Made by a program: the position numbers and the translations under genes. This document shows, piece after piece, positions 1-7,128 of a stretch of DNA of 21,265 bases. The first letter of the stretch is position 1; every line of letters starts with the position of its first letter. Origin of the DNA: a virus; IMG/VR virus record IMGVR_UViG_3300025705_000029, positions 1 through 21,265 of that record, one strand, 5' to 3'. The notes beneath the pieces are model-generated. The model was not told the DNA's origin. It made no database searches and saw only the letters and a program-made list of their open reading frames with translations.

Positions 1-1
1 T

Positions 2-679
2 AATGAAGCGGCAGAATGCAAATATTGCGGTGGTGATTGCCCTAATGATGAAGAACACGCTTGTGACGGCTACTTGGGCGACATTGATGGACTATATGAA
101 GCTGGACCCGAAGCTAACGAGGATGCAGGCAAAGTAGGATATGTAGAAATGTTCTTTACAGACCGTGATGGCGGTGAAGTTAGTCATGAAGTAGAAGTTA
201 CACTTAAAGACGGTAAACTATCTATTACTGGCAACATGCCTGGACCAGAAGACGATTTATATTACGATGAGTCAGATATCGAAGAGCAACTACGTGATGC
301 TATGCAAGATATGAGCGTTATTAGTTGGATGAACGAAGATATTACTGAAGACCCAAGCAAGCCAAATTTCCCACAAACTGTGGAACTTGCTGGAGATAGT
401 ATCTGGGATAGAGAAACACCAAACCCAAAAACAGTTACAGTAACTGATTATGAAATGGAAGCTGATAAAGACGGATATGTACACGTAAAGGTAATGCATG
501 ACGGTCCGTGGACTATCTATACTGACACAGGATTTGAAAAGGCCATCAGCGAAATGATTGGTATGAAAGTATCATTCACTGAACAAGGTATGCAAGAAGA
601 AGGCGTAGCAAGTTTAGAAAGTGGTGATGACATGGATGAAGACATTAGCATCCTTAAACGAAACGCAGGAGTAGTATAA
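2..679 (+). CDS. Acidic hypothetical protein with Cys-rich N-terminal part (5'-truncated by window edge)
   Basis: The frame is open from the first bases of the window, so the gene begins upstream; an internal TTG at 74 is probably not the start. The codons before 74 encode a cysteine cluster (C-K-Y-C-G-G-D-C, then H-A-C-D-G-Y about ten residues on) that looks like a small metal-binding knuckle. The rest is strongly acidic, with predicted beta-rich stretches around VEVTLKDGKLSITG and a hydrophobic segment near WTIYTDTGFEKAISEMIGM. The C-terminus ends in D-I-S-I-L-K-R-N-A-G-V-V, similar in style to the end of the next protein. The stop overlaps the start of the following gene by one base (TAATG), implying co-transcription and translational coupling. 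From memory, related Cys-knuckle proteins occur in T4-like marine phages without assigned function. No function is proposed. Confidence 0.75.
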   Translation, partial: NEAAECKYCGGDCPNDEEHACDGYLGDIDGLYEAGPEANEDAGKVGYVEMFFTDRDGGEVSHEVEVTLKDGKLSITGNMPGPEDDLYYDESDIEEQLRDAMQDMSVISWMNEDITEDPSKPNFPQTVELAGDSIWDRETPNPKTVTVTDYEMEADKDGYVHVKVMHDGPWTIYTDTGFEKAISEMIGMKVSFTEQGMQEEGVASLESGDDMDEDISILKRNAGVV

Positions 680-1101
680 TGTACCGTAAATTATCAGATA
701 TTTTAGAAGAAAACAACTTAGCAGCAACAACCGAAGCAGTGGGCGATAGTGCTTCTGGTTTTTATAGATTGCAAGATGAATTTGCAGGCGGTGAAGCAGA
801 TGGCGCACACAAAGTTCTTATTGATGAGCTAGTACGTTACTTGAGCGGCGATCAACTTGAAGATTTTGTTTCTGATTTTGAAAGACACCATGATATGGTA
901 GGCGACATGGAAGAAGCTGACATTGAAGAAGCTGACATTGACGAAGATAACGCATTTAATAGTGCGGCCGCTGAAGCAGCAAAAAGAGGCGACAGCCACT
1001 TTGAATTCAATGGTAAAAAATATCCAGTAAAAATGGACAAGAAAACAGCAGATGGTTTAACAGATGACATTGAGCATCTAAGAAAACTATCAGGAATTTA
1101 A
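679..1101 (+). CDS. Acidic hypothetical protein, 140 aa
   Basis: This is a 140-residue protein with no recognised family. The N-terminus (MYRKLSDILEEN) looks like an amphipathic helix, and the middle is acidic and helix-rich. A perfect tandem duplication of 15 bp (910-924 and 925-939) makes the peptide E-E-A-D-I twice. The C-terminal third contains a basic patch, FEFNGKKYPVKMDKKTA, followed by a leucine-bearing tail ending H-L-R-K-L-S-G-I. The start overlaps the previous stop (TAATG), and a strong terminator follows 24 bases after the stop, so this is the last gene of its operon. Its position directly before the terminase and its acidic/basic composition would suit a small virion or scaffold component, but that is inference only. 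Confidence 0.75.
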   Translation: MYRKLSDILEENNLAATTEAVGDSASGFYRLQDEFAGGEADGAHKVLIDELVRYLSGDQLEDFVSDFERHHDMVGDMEEADIEEADIDEDNAFNSAAAEAAKRGDSHFEFNGKKYPVKMDKKTADGLTDDIEHLRKLSGI

Positions 1102-1125
1102 TATCCTATCTACCTTAGGACCACT

Positions 1126-1153
1126 GAGCCCACAACTTGTGGGCTCTTTTTTT
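1126..1153 (+). terminator. Intrinsic terminator after the 140-aa gene
   Basis: A perfect 9-bp GC-rich stem (GAGCCCACA at 1126-1134 with TGTGGGCTC at 1138-1146) has a 3-nt loop and is followed at once by seven T residues (1147-1153). This is a textbook rho-independent terminator. It separates the upstream acidic-protein genes from the terminase transcription unit, and it argues against the earlier possible terminase start at 1137, which would lie inside the hairpin. Confidence 0.93.
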
Positions 1154-1157
1154 CAGT

Positions 1158-1165
1158 AATAAATA
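1158..1165 (+). promoter_or_regulatory. T4-type late promoter box upstream of terminase
   Basis: The sequence AATAAATA lies 19 bases before the terminase ATG at 1185 and just after the terminator. T4 late promoters carry TATAAATA at about -13 to -6, recognised by the phage sigma factor gp55. Transcription would start near 1171, leaving a short leader with GAGG (1176-1179) as a weak ribosome site. The same ATAAATA core recurs before the genes at 2769 and 15422. Confidence 0.6.
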
Positions 1166-1184
1166 CTATTATAATGAGGTTAAT

Positions 1185-2747
1185 ATGGCCACTACAGGTA
1201 CAACAAACACAGACTTAGTTAAAAAACCGTATCGAAAAGAACAGATTACGCATGCTCAGGCAACTGAGCTAGCTAAGTGTATTCAAGACCCAAAATATTT
1301 TATGACTGAACATTGTTGGATTCAGCATCCAACTAAAGGGCGACTTAAATTTGATTTATTCCCATACCAGCAAGAACTGGTTGACACATATCACGAACAT
1401 CGTTATAGTATAGCTCTTATCAGTAGACAGATGGGTAAGTCAACGGCCGCGGCAGGATACCTGCTGTGGTATGCAATGTTTAATCCAGATCAAACAATTC
1501 TTATTGCGGCGCACAAGTACAGTGGTGCTCAAGAGATTATGCAACGTATACGTTTTGCATATGAAACTCTGCCTGATCATTTACGTGCTGGTGCAGTTAG
1601 TTACAACAAAGGTAGTATTGAATTTGATAATGGTAGTCGTATTGTAGCACAAGCAACAACAGATAATACTGGACGTGGTTTAAGTATATCGTTAGCATAC
1701 TTGGACGAGTTTGCATTTGTTAGACCAAACATTGCCCGTGAATTCTGGACAGCATTATCTCCTACATTAAGTACAGGTGGTAAATGTATTATTACAAGTA
1801 CACCCAACCAGGACGATGATCAGTTTGCACAGATTTGGAGAGCAAGTCAAAAAATGTTTGATGAGTTTGGTAACGAAACACAAGTGGGTATAAATGGTTT
1901 CCGTGGATACAGTGCTGATTGGAAATTACATCCAGATCGTGATGAGGCATGGGCCAGTGTTGAACGTGGTAAAATTGGTGACGAACGTTTCCGTCGTGAA
2001 CACTTGAATGAGTTCATTGCGTTTGATGAAACACTTATTGATAGTATACGACTAACTGAACTCAAAGGCGAAGATCCATACAAAAAAACTGGACAAGTAC
2101 GCTGGTACGACACAGTTAAAGACAAAAATACATATGTGGTATCGTTGGATCCAAGTTTGGGAACTGGCGGAGATCCAAGTGCTATACAAGTGTTTACACT
2201 GCCGGGTATGACTCAGGTAGCAGAATGGCAACACAACAAGACTCCTGTACAAGGACAAATTCGTATAATGAAAGAAATATGCGAAGCATTACGTAGTGAA
2301 GGTCCCAATAGTGAAATATACTGGAGTGTGGAAAACAACACACTGGGCGAGGCGGCACTCGTTGTAATCAGTGAGATGGGCGAAGAAAATATACCTGGTA
2401 CATTCTTAAGTGAACCTAGAAAAGGTAATGGGCGTTCGTATCGTAGAGGGTTCAATACCACAAATAGAAGTAAACTCACTGCTTGTGCTAAGTTTAAACA
2501 GTGGGTAGAAACAGACAAACTAAAAATAAAGAGTAAACGACTACTGGGAGAAACCAAAGTGTTTGTAGCACGTGGTGCTAGTTATGCCGCCAAAGAAGGC
2601 GAAACTGACGATTTAGTAATGAGTACACTGCTGGCAGTGCGTATGACGATGCTAATTAGTCAGTATGACGAAAACACATTTGAAGACATGCGTGATAGTT
2701 TTGGAGACGATGAATATCTTGCTCCAATGCCAATCGGGCTAATATAG
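1185..2747 (+). CDS. 17: Terminase large subunit, gp17-like packaging ATPase/nuclease
   Basis: This is the DNA-packaging motor ATPase and headful nuclease, 520 aa from the ATG at 1185; the longer frame from TTG 1137 runs into a terminator hairpin and is rejected. The N-terminal ATPase domain shows a terminase-type Walker A SRQMGKST (residues 80-87), Walker B ending in YLDEF (catalytic Glu175) and the coupling motif ITSTPN (203-208). The C-terminal RNase H-fold nuclease shows three acidic motifs: SLDPSLG (Asp322), SVENNTLG (Glu383) and ETDDLVMS (Asp475/476). Known biology: gp17 assembles on the portal and translocates concatemeric DNA into the prohead, then cuts it. The gene is preceded by a late-promoter box, as expected for a late function. 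No small terminase (gp16) is visible next to it. Confidence 0.97.
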   Translation: MATTGTTNTDLVKKPYRKEQITHAQATELAKCIQDPKYFMTEHCWIQHPTKGRLKFDLFPYQQELVDTYHEHRYSIALISRQMGKSTAAAGYLLWYAMFNPDQTILIAAHKYSGAQEIMQRIRFAYETLPDHLRAGAVSYNKGSIEFDNGSRIVAQATTDNTGRGLSISLAYLDEFAFVRPNIAREFWTALSPTLSTGGKCIITSTPNQDDDQFAQIWRASQKMFDEFGNETQVGINGFRGYSADWKLHPDRDEAWASVERGKIGDERFRREHLNEFIAFDETLIDSIRLTELKGEDPYKKTGQVRWYDTVKDKNTYVVSLDPSLGTGGDPSAIQVFTLPGMTQVAEWQHNKTPVQGQIRIMKEICEALRSEGPNSEIYWSVENNTLGEAALVVISEMGEENIPGTFLSEPRKGNGRSYRRGFNTTNRSKLTACAKFKQWVETDKLKIKSKRLLGETKVFVARGASYAAKEGETDDLVMSTLLAVRMTMLISQYDENTFEDMRDSFGDDEYLAPMPIGLI

Positions 2748-2756
2748 ACTGAAAGC

Positions 2757-2763
2757 ATAAATA
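2757..2763 (+). promoter_or_regulatory. T4-type late promoter box for the 441-aa gene
   Basis: ATAAATA sits between the terminase stop (2747) and the ATG at 2769, with only five bases between box and start codon. With T4 late-promoter geometry (start about six bases after the box), the transcript would begin at or next to the ATG, giving a leaderless message. No Shine-Dalgarno sequence is visible before this ATG. Confidence 0.6.
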
Positions 2764-2768
2764 AGTGT

Positions 2769-4094
2769 ATGGCGATTAATATAGATAAAGTTGGTGAACA
2801 AATTTTTAAAGTCCTCAAGGGACATGGATTGACTCTTGAGTTGTTTACTAGCGATGGCAAGAGCACAGTTGATCCAATGGAAGCAAAGCGTTTTTATAAT
2901 GCTGAAAACAAAATGATGGTCAACTTGGATGTCGCCGATGAGAAATCAGAATTAAAAATAGGACTTGGAAAAAGTGCTGATGTAAATGGATTACGTAAAT
3001 TATTTGACAATTTACGCAGTTTAGCCAATAGAAACATTATTGAGTATACATTACGTACCTTTGGCAAGGATATTGAACCAAGAGATTTTGCCTTTCAGGC
3101 GAAAAAGGATAGTGAAATGAAAGTACAAGAAAGTTTTAGTAAACCATATGGAAGTAGCAAGAGTAGTTATCAAGCTCTTGAAAATGCACGTTTAATTATT
3201 AAACATAAAAAGCATGTAGATGAGGAAGTACGTGGAAGCCGTAGTCGAAATATTCACAGTTTGTTTATTGAGAACGCAGACGGCGAACGTTATAAATTCC
3301 CAGGCACCAATTTAAGTGCCGCCCGTGCTATGCTAAGACACATTAAAGAAGGTGGTGTTCCACATGACGAAATGGGTACACACATTGTTGCACTATCAGA
3401 AGAATTTGCAGAACTTACTAAATTTCGTAATTACGCAAAGAAAAGTTCACTAATCAGTGAAGACACACAGGATGTAATTGAAGGCGTCAGCAATCGTCTT
3501 GAAGGAATCCGCAAACAGTTTAAATCACTCAGTGGCACGAAGGGCTATAAGCGTTACAGTGAAGGCTATACAGAAAAAGCAGTTTCTCTAGAAGAAGAAG
3601 GTGTTGATAGCTTGAAAGATCAATTTACTGTACGTAGTTTTGACGAGAATGTCGCCTCAGCGTTACCGCATGTTGCACGAGTAGTGAGAGAAATTTCAGA
3701 TACAAAGGGCCGAGCACACCGCTTGAAGGCTCTGGTTACAAAAGTCACAAGTGGCACAGATCTTACACTAAGTAGGACATTAGATGCCGCAGATCCTGAT
3801 AATCCTGAGAACATGCGTTTTGGTACACCACTAGAACAGCAAGCAGCGTTCTCAGGATATCTTTCTAAGCACGTAAAGGATGACGAGCTTAGTAATATGC
3901 TAATGCAACTTGGAATGGACATGCACGACATGGATCCAAAACAGCAAAATTTAGCAAATAAAGTATTGACTTACATTAAAGGTAATGTTAGTATTAAGAA
4001 TCCTAAGGAGGCATCAGAAGATGCAACCGAAAATGTGTACAAGCAAATTGAAGAATCATTCAACAAATATAATCCAGAAGATTTTTTATTATAA
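2769..4094 (+). CDS. Conserved hypothetical late protein, 441 aa
   Basis: A 441-residue soluble protein with no enzymatic motif I can identify. Residues 140-196 hold a stretch I recall as a conserved block in T4-like marine phage proteins: a basic segment RLIIKHKKHVDEE, then SLFIENADGERYKFPG, then an alanine-rich helix SAARAMLRHI. The remainder is mostly charged and helical, without membrane segment or signal peptide. The start is fixed by an in-frame TAG at 2745 and by the late-promoter box directly upstream. The late promoter and the terminase neighbour suggest a virion or assembly role (inference). The gene ends just before a strong promoter for gp32, the -35 box of which begins 5 bases after the stop. 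Confidence 0.8.
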   Translation: MAINIDKVGEQIFKVLKGHGLTLELFTSDGKSTVDPMEAKRFYNAENKMMVNLDVADEKSELKIGLGKSADVNGLRKLFDNLRSLANRNIIEYTLRTFGKDIEPRDFAFQAKKDSEMKVQESFSKPYGSSKSSYQALENARLIIKHKKHVDEEVRGSRSRNIHSLFIENADGERYKFPGTNLSAARAMLRHIKEGGVPHDEMGTHIVALSEEFAELTKFRNYAKKSSLISEDTQDVIEGVSNRLEGIRKQFKSLSGTKGYKRYSEGYTEKAVSLEEEGVDSLKDQFTVRSFDENVASALPHVARVVREISDTKGRAHRLKALVTKVTSGTDLTLSRTLDAADPDNPENMRFGTPLEQQAAFSGYLSKHVKDDELSNMLMQLGMDMHDMDPKQQNLANKVLTYIKGNVSIKNPKEASEDATENVYKQIEESFNKYNPEDFLL

Positions 4095-4098
4095 GTGC

Positions 4099-4127
4099 TT
4101 GACTTTACACATTAAATATAGTATAGT
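4099..4127 (+). promoter_or_regulatory. Sigma70-type promoter for gp32
   Basis: TTGACT (4099-4104), a 17-base spacer, and TATAGT (4122-4127) form a strong host-type promoter. Transcription would start near 4134, leaving a leader of about 110 bases before the gp32 ATG at 4247. A TTAAATA word (4112-4118) lies in the spacer and could act as an overlapping late element, but that is weak evidence. Confidence 0.8.
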
Positions 4128-4174
4128 ATACGTATGCTCAAAGTATAAGTGTATTATACAAAACTTAGGCAAAC

Positions 4175-4213
4175 GTCACGTAAGTGGCAACACAAAATTA
4201 GGTATTATACCTA
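4175..4213 (+). promoter_or_regulatory. Structured gp32 mRNA leader, possible autoregulatory operator
   Basis: Two small hairpins lie in the gp32 leader. The first is GTCAC/GTGGC with a GTAA tetraloop (4175-4188, one G-U pair). The second is TAGGTA/TACCTA with a TTA loop (4199-4213). The ribosome site (AGGAGA) follows about 20 bases later. T4 gp32 represses its own translation by nucleating on a folded pseudoknot upstream of its start and then spreading along unstructured A/T-rich leader. The arrangement here is reminiscent, but I could not demonstrate a pseudoknot. Confidence 0.4.
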
Positions 4214-4246
4214 GTTACTAATAAAGGCTAATATAGGAGAATAATT

Positions 4247-5224
4247 ATGGCATCTTTAGCAGAAATCAGAGCAAAACTGCTCGAACAAGAAAAAGGCGGA
4301 AATACCCGCAGTAACTCATATGGTGGTGACAACGCAATTTTTGCGTTTTGGAATATTCCAGAAGGTCAATCAGCAACAATGAGATTCCTCCCAGATGGTG
4401 ATGACACGAATACTTACTTTTGGCGTGAACGTCAAATGATCCGTATTCCATTCAGTGGCGTTGCTGGTGGAGATGAACACAAACCCGTAACAGTAACGGT
4501 TCCATGTATGGAAATGTGGGGTGAAACTTGCCCAGTACATGCTGAAATTCGTCCTTGGTTCAAAGATCCAAGCATGGAAGATATGGCACGTAAGTATTGG
4601 AAAAAGCGTAGTTACTTGTTTCAAGGATTTGTAGTTGACAGTCCACTACAGGAAGACAGTGTTCCTGAAAATCCAATTCGCAGATTTATTATTAATCCAA
4701 GTATTTTTAATATTATCAAACAAGCGTTAATGGATCCGGACTTTCCAGAAATTCCAACAGACTTTGAGCAAGGTACTGACTTTAAACTTGCAAAAACGCA
4801 AAAAGGTCAGTATGCAGATTACTCAACATCAAACTGGGCTCGTAGAGAGCGTGGCTTGACAGAAGATGAGCGAAATGCAATTGCATCAAATGGGTTGCAT
4901 AATCTGGATGATTATATGCCAAAGAAACCTACAGCAGAAGGCGTTAATGCTATCTTTGAAATGTTCGAAGCTAGTGTAGATGGCCAGTTGTATGATCCAG
5001 CTCGCTTTGGACAATTTTATCGTCCAGCAGGTGTAAACTTGGATAACATTCCAAGCGCACCAGCAACAGCAACACCTGCTCCTGTAGCAGAAACAGCACC
5101 TGCACCGGCACCGGCGCCACAGGCAGTTGCAGAGTCAGCACCAGCACCAGCAGCTCCAGCGGCTGATGCTAGCCAATCTAGTGCAGCAGATATTCTTGCC
5201 GCAATTAGAGCTCGCAAAAACTAA
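4247..5224 (+). CDS. 32: Single-stranded DNA-binding protein gp32
   Basis: Phage ssDNA-binding protein, 325 aa, coating single strands in replication, recombination and repair. The core is recognisable from FAFWNIPEGQSATMRFLPDG (about residues 32-51) and the region after WRERQMIRIPF. A zinc-site-like cluster is present at His78, Cys87, Cys95 and His98; T4 gp32 uses one His and three Cys, so the last Cys appears replaced by His (CPVH). The DNA-binding core continues to about residue 260. The tail, from about residue 265, is a long Ala/Pro-rich low-complexity linker ending in a short basic peptide, instead of the acidic partner-binding tail of T4 gp32. The ribosome site is AGGAGA, nine bases before the ATG. 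It heads the gp32-uvsX-uvsY block and has its own strong promoter and structured leader. Confidence 0.95.
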   Translation: MASLAEIRAKLLEQEKGGNTRSNSYGGDNAIFAFWNIPEGQSATMRFLPDGDDTNTYFWRERQMIRIPFSGVAGGDEHKPVTVTVPCMEMWGETCPVHAEIRPWFKDPSMEDMARKYWKKRSYLFQGFVVDSPLQEDSVPENPIRRFIINPSIFNIIKQALMDPDFPEIPTDFEQGTDFKLAKTQKGQYADYSTSNWARRERGLTEDERNAIASNGLHNLDDYMPKKPTAEGVNAIFEMFEASVDGQLYDPARFGQFYRPAGVNLDNIPSAPATATPAPVAETAPAPAPAPQAVAESAPAPAAPAADASQSSAADILAAIRARKN

Positions 5225-5242
5225 AACATAAGCTGACATTAT

Positions 5243-5265
5243 AGTGGGGGATCAATTCCCCCACT
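5243..5265 (+). terminator. G5/C5 hairpin between gp32 and uvsX
   Basis: A perfect 8-bp stem AGTGGGGG/CCCCCACT with a 7-base loop (5251-5257) lies 18 bases after the gp32 stop. The bases after it (GTTTATATT) are only moderately T-rich, so termination may be partial. Alternatively the hairpin protects the 3' end of gp32 message. A second hairpin with the same GGGGGATC left arm occurs at 10387. Confidence 0.6.
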
Positions 5266-5289
5266 GTTTATATTCTATAGGAGATTACT

Positions 5290-6414
5290 ATGGCAAGACC
5301 ATTTGACGTAAGCAAATTCCGTAAAAGTATTACTAAAGCGGTACCCGGACTAAGTGTCGGGTTTAATGATCCAGATACATGGATCTCAACAGGTAACTAT
5401 ACCTTAAACAAACTAATCAGTGGAGACTTTGAAAAGGGTATTCCACTAGGTAAAGTATCAGTATTGGCTGGTGAATCAGGCGCAGGTAAGTCATACATTG
5501 CGGCTGGTAATATTGTTAAACAAGCACAACTTCAAGATATTTTTGTTGTACTGATTGATACTGAAAACGCACTAGACGAGACTTGGTTGCATGCACTAGA
5601 TGTAGACACCAGTCCTGAAAAATTGTTAAAACTTAACTTAGCAATGATTGACGATGTAGCCAAAGTTATGAGTGATTTCATGACAGACTATAAAAAGGAA
5701 TGGGCAGACAAGGAAAAGGACGAACGTCCTAAAGTATTGTTTGTGATTGACTCATTGGGTATGATGTTGACACCAACTGATGTTAAACAGTTTGAAGCAG
5801 GTGATATGAAGGGTGACTTGGGCCGTAAGCCTAAAGCACTAACATCACTGGTTCGTAACACTGTTAATATGTTGGGCGAATACAACGTAGGACTAATGGC
5901 AACCAACCACACATACGCATCGCAGGATATGTTTGATCCAGATGATAAGATTAGTGGTGGACAAGGCTTTATCTACGCAAGTAGTATTGTGGTTGCTATG
6001 CGTAAACTTAAACTAAAAACAGACGCAGACGGCAACAAGACTTCACAAGTACATGGTATTAGAGCGGCGTGTAAAGTAATGAAAACACGTTATGCTAAAC
6101 CGTTTGAAAGTGTACAAGTGGAGATTCCATATGAAACAGGTATGAGCCCATACAGTGGACTTGTAGAGTTCTTTGAAGCCAAAGATATTCTAAAGAAGAG
6201 CGGTAACAGTTTGGAATACACTAGCCACGTAACTGGTGAAGTAATTAAAATGTTCCGTAAGCCTTGGAATGCTAATAAAGATGGCGCATTAGACCTTATT
6301 ATGAGAGAATGGGATGACATTGCTGTTGATCAGTTAACTGAACAACCCGTGGACGAAGATTCCGAAGAAGAACTAAATAGCCTTGATGAAAATTTATCCA
6401 CTATTGAGGAATAA
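5290..6414 (+). CDS. uvsX: UvsX RecA-like recombinase
   Basis: Strand-exchange protein of the T4 recombination system, 374 aa. The RecA core shows Walker A GESGAGKS (61-68), a following acidic strand VVLIDTENALDE and Walker B VLFVIDS (149-155). Further on, MATNHTY and SGGQGFIYASSIV match the DNA-binding loop and ATPase region of UvsX-type proteins. The C-terminus is acidic (about the last 35 residues), as in many RecA-like proteins where it modulates DNA binding. The ATG at 5290 is preceded by TAGGAGAT. UvsX would load onto gp32-coated DNA with UvsY help; both partners are encoded on either side here. The TAA stop is separated by only two bases from the next start. Confidence 0.96.
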   Translation: MARPFDVSKFRKSITKAVPGLSVGFNDPDTWISTGNYTLNKLISGDFEKGIPLGKVSVLAGESGAGKSYIAAGNIVKQAQLQDIFVVLIDTENALDETWLHALDVDTSPEKLLKLNLAMIDDVAKVMSDFMTDYKKEWADKEKDERPKVLFVIDSLGMMLTPTDVKQFEAGDMKGDLGRKPKALTSLVRNTVNMLGEYNVGLMATNHTYASQDMFDPDDKISGGQGFIYASSIVVAMRKLKLKTDADGNKTSQVHGIRAACKVMKTRYAKPFESVQVEIPYETGMSPYSGLVEFFEAKDILKKSGNSLEYTSHVTGEVIKMFRKPWNANKDGALDLIMREWDDIAVDQLTEQPVDEDSEEELNSLDENLSTIEE

Positions 6415-6416
6415 TA

Positions 6417-6665
6417 ATGAAACTATCAAGTAATGACGCAGTAAGTCTTGCAGAATTGTGGGACAGCATCAAAGCATATGTTCCAGTTAAGGATAGAAGC
6501 ACAGCGGCCCAGCATTTTTTAAGTGCGGTACAAGAAAGTGCTTTGTGCGATCTAGAAGAACATGCAAACGAACTTCATGGAGTTTGTAGCATTCTAGATC
6601 GTGCCCTTAAGGAATATGATGTTGATGATGAATTAGAAGAATATGAAGAAGAATCTGAGTGGTAA
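6417..6665 (+). CDS. Small acidic hypothetical protein, 82 aa
   Basis: An 82-residue, mostly helical protein with a highly acidic C-terminal tail (YDVDDELEEYEEESEW). No family recognised. It starts two bases after the uvsX stop and ends seven bases before the uvsY-like start, so it is translated from the same message. The position between the recombinase and its mediator suggests a recombination accessory role. The acidic tail could mimic DNA or contact a DNA-binding partner; both ideas are inference. Confidence 0.75.
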   Translation: MKLSSNDAVSLAELWDSIKAYVPVKDRSTAAQHFLSAVQESALCDLEEHANELHGVCSILDRALKEYDVDDELEEYEEESEW

Positions 6666-6672
6666 TTAGACA

Positions 6673-7128
6673 GTGAACTGGTTATCAAAGATACGAAAAG
6701 ATATCAATCAAATAGTTTATGCGATTGACTACTATGAAAAAGAGCTTACTGAAGCTAGGGTTCAAACAGGACTTCGTGGCAGTGTTGAAAAACATAGCCG
6801 CGATATGCCTGGAGTAGTTGAACAACGTTTTGGACAATTACAAGAAATCGAAAGTATTTTAGAGTTCTTAAACATAGAACTACGTAGAATGCGTAGTGAG
6901 AAATTCAGGAAGTTTCTGGAGCATTATAACAGACAACTTACTAGCCGTGATGCGGAAAAGTATGTTGATGGTGATCCAGATGTCGTGAATCAACAGCATC
7001 TTATTAATGAGTTTGCCCTGTTGCGTAACAAGTATATAGGACTATCAAAAGCATTAGACGCCAAGCAGTTTCAGATCAATAACATTGTGAAGTTACGTGC
7101 AGCTGGACTTGAAGATGTGAGTTTATAG
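6673..7128 (+). CDS. uvsY: UvsY-like recombination mediator
   Basis: A 151-residue helical protein. I assign it to UvsY on pattern rather than close identity. It has an Arg/Lys-rich helix (ELRRMRSEKFRKFLEHY), then a D-G-D-P-D-V segment, then a helix LLRNKYIGLSKALDAKQFQI followed by N-N-I-V-K-L-R-A-A-G-L. This matches the order and spacing of the T4 UvsY C-terminal half (basic helix, acidic turn, ALDAIKSRGFAIKHIQDMRA). UvsY displaces gp32 and loads UvsX on single strands, which fits its place downstream of both genes. The start is GTG at 6673; an in-frame TAG lies at 6667, so no longer form exists, and no good Shine-Dalgarno is visible, suggesting coupling to the upstream gene. Confidence 0.72.
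   Translation: MNWLSKIRKDINQIVYAIDYYEKELTEARVQTGLRGSVEKHSRDMPGVVEQRFGQLQEIESILEFLNIELRRMRSEKFRKFLEHYNRQLTSRDAEKYVDGDPDVVNQQHLINEFALLRNKYIGLSKALDAKQFQINNIVKLRAAGLEDVSL

Noticed and set aside
1137-1184. Longer terminase frame starting at TTG 1137
   Set aside because: The first bases lie inside the intrinsic terminator, and an ATG with GAGGT upstream and a late-promoter box exists at 1185.
3985-4221. 78-aa frame overlapping the end of the 441-aa gene and the gp32 leader
   Set aside because: It crosses the gp32 promoter and leader in another frame, lacks a ribosome site and has a random-looking composition.
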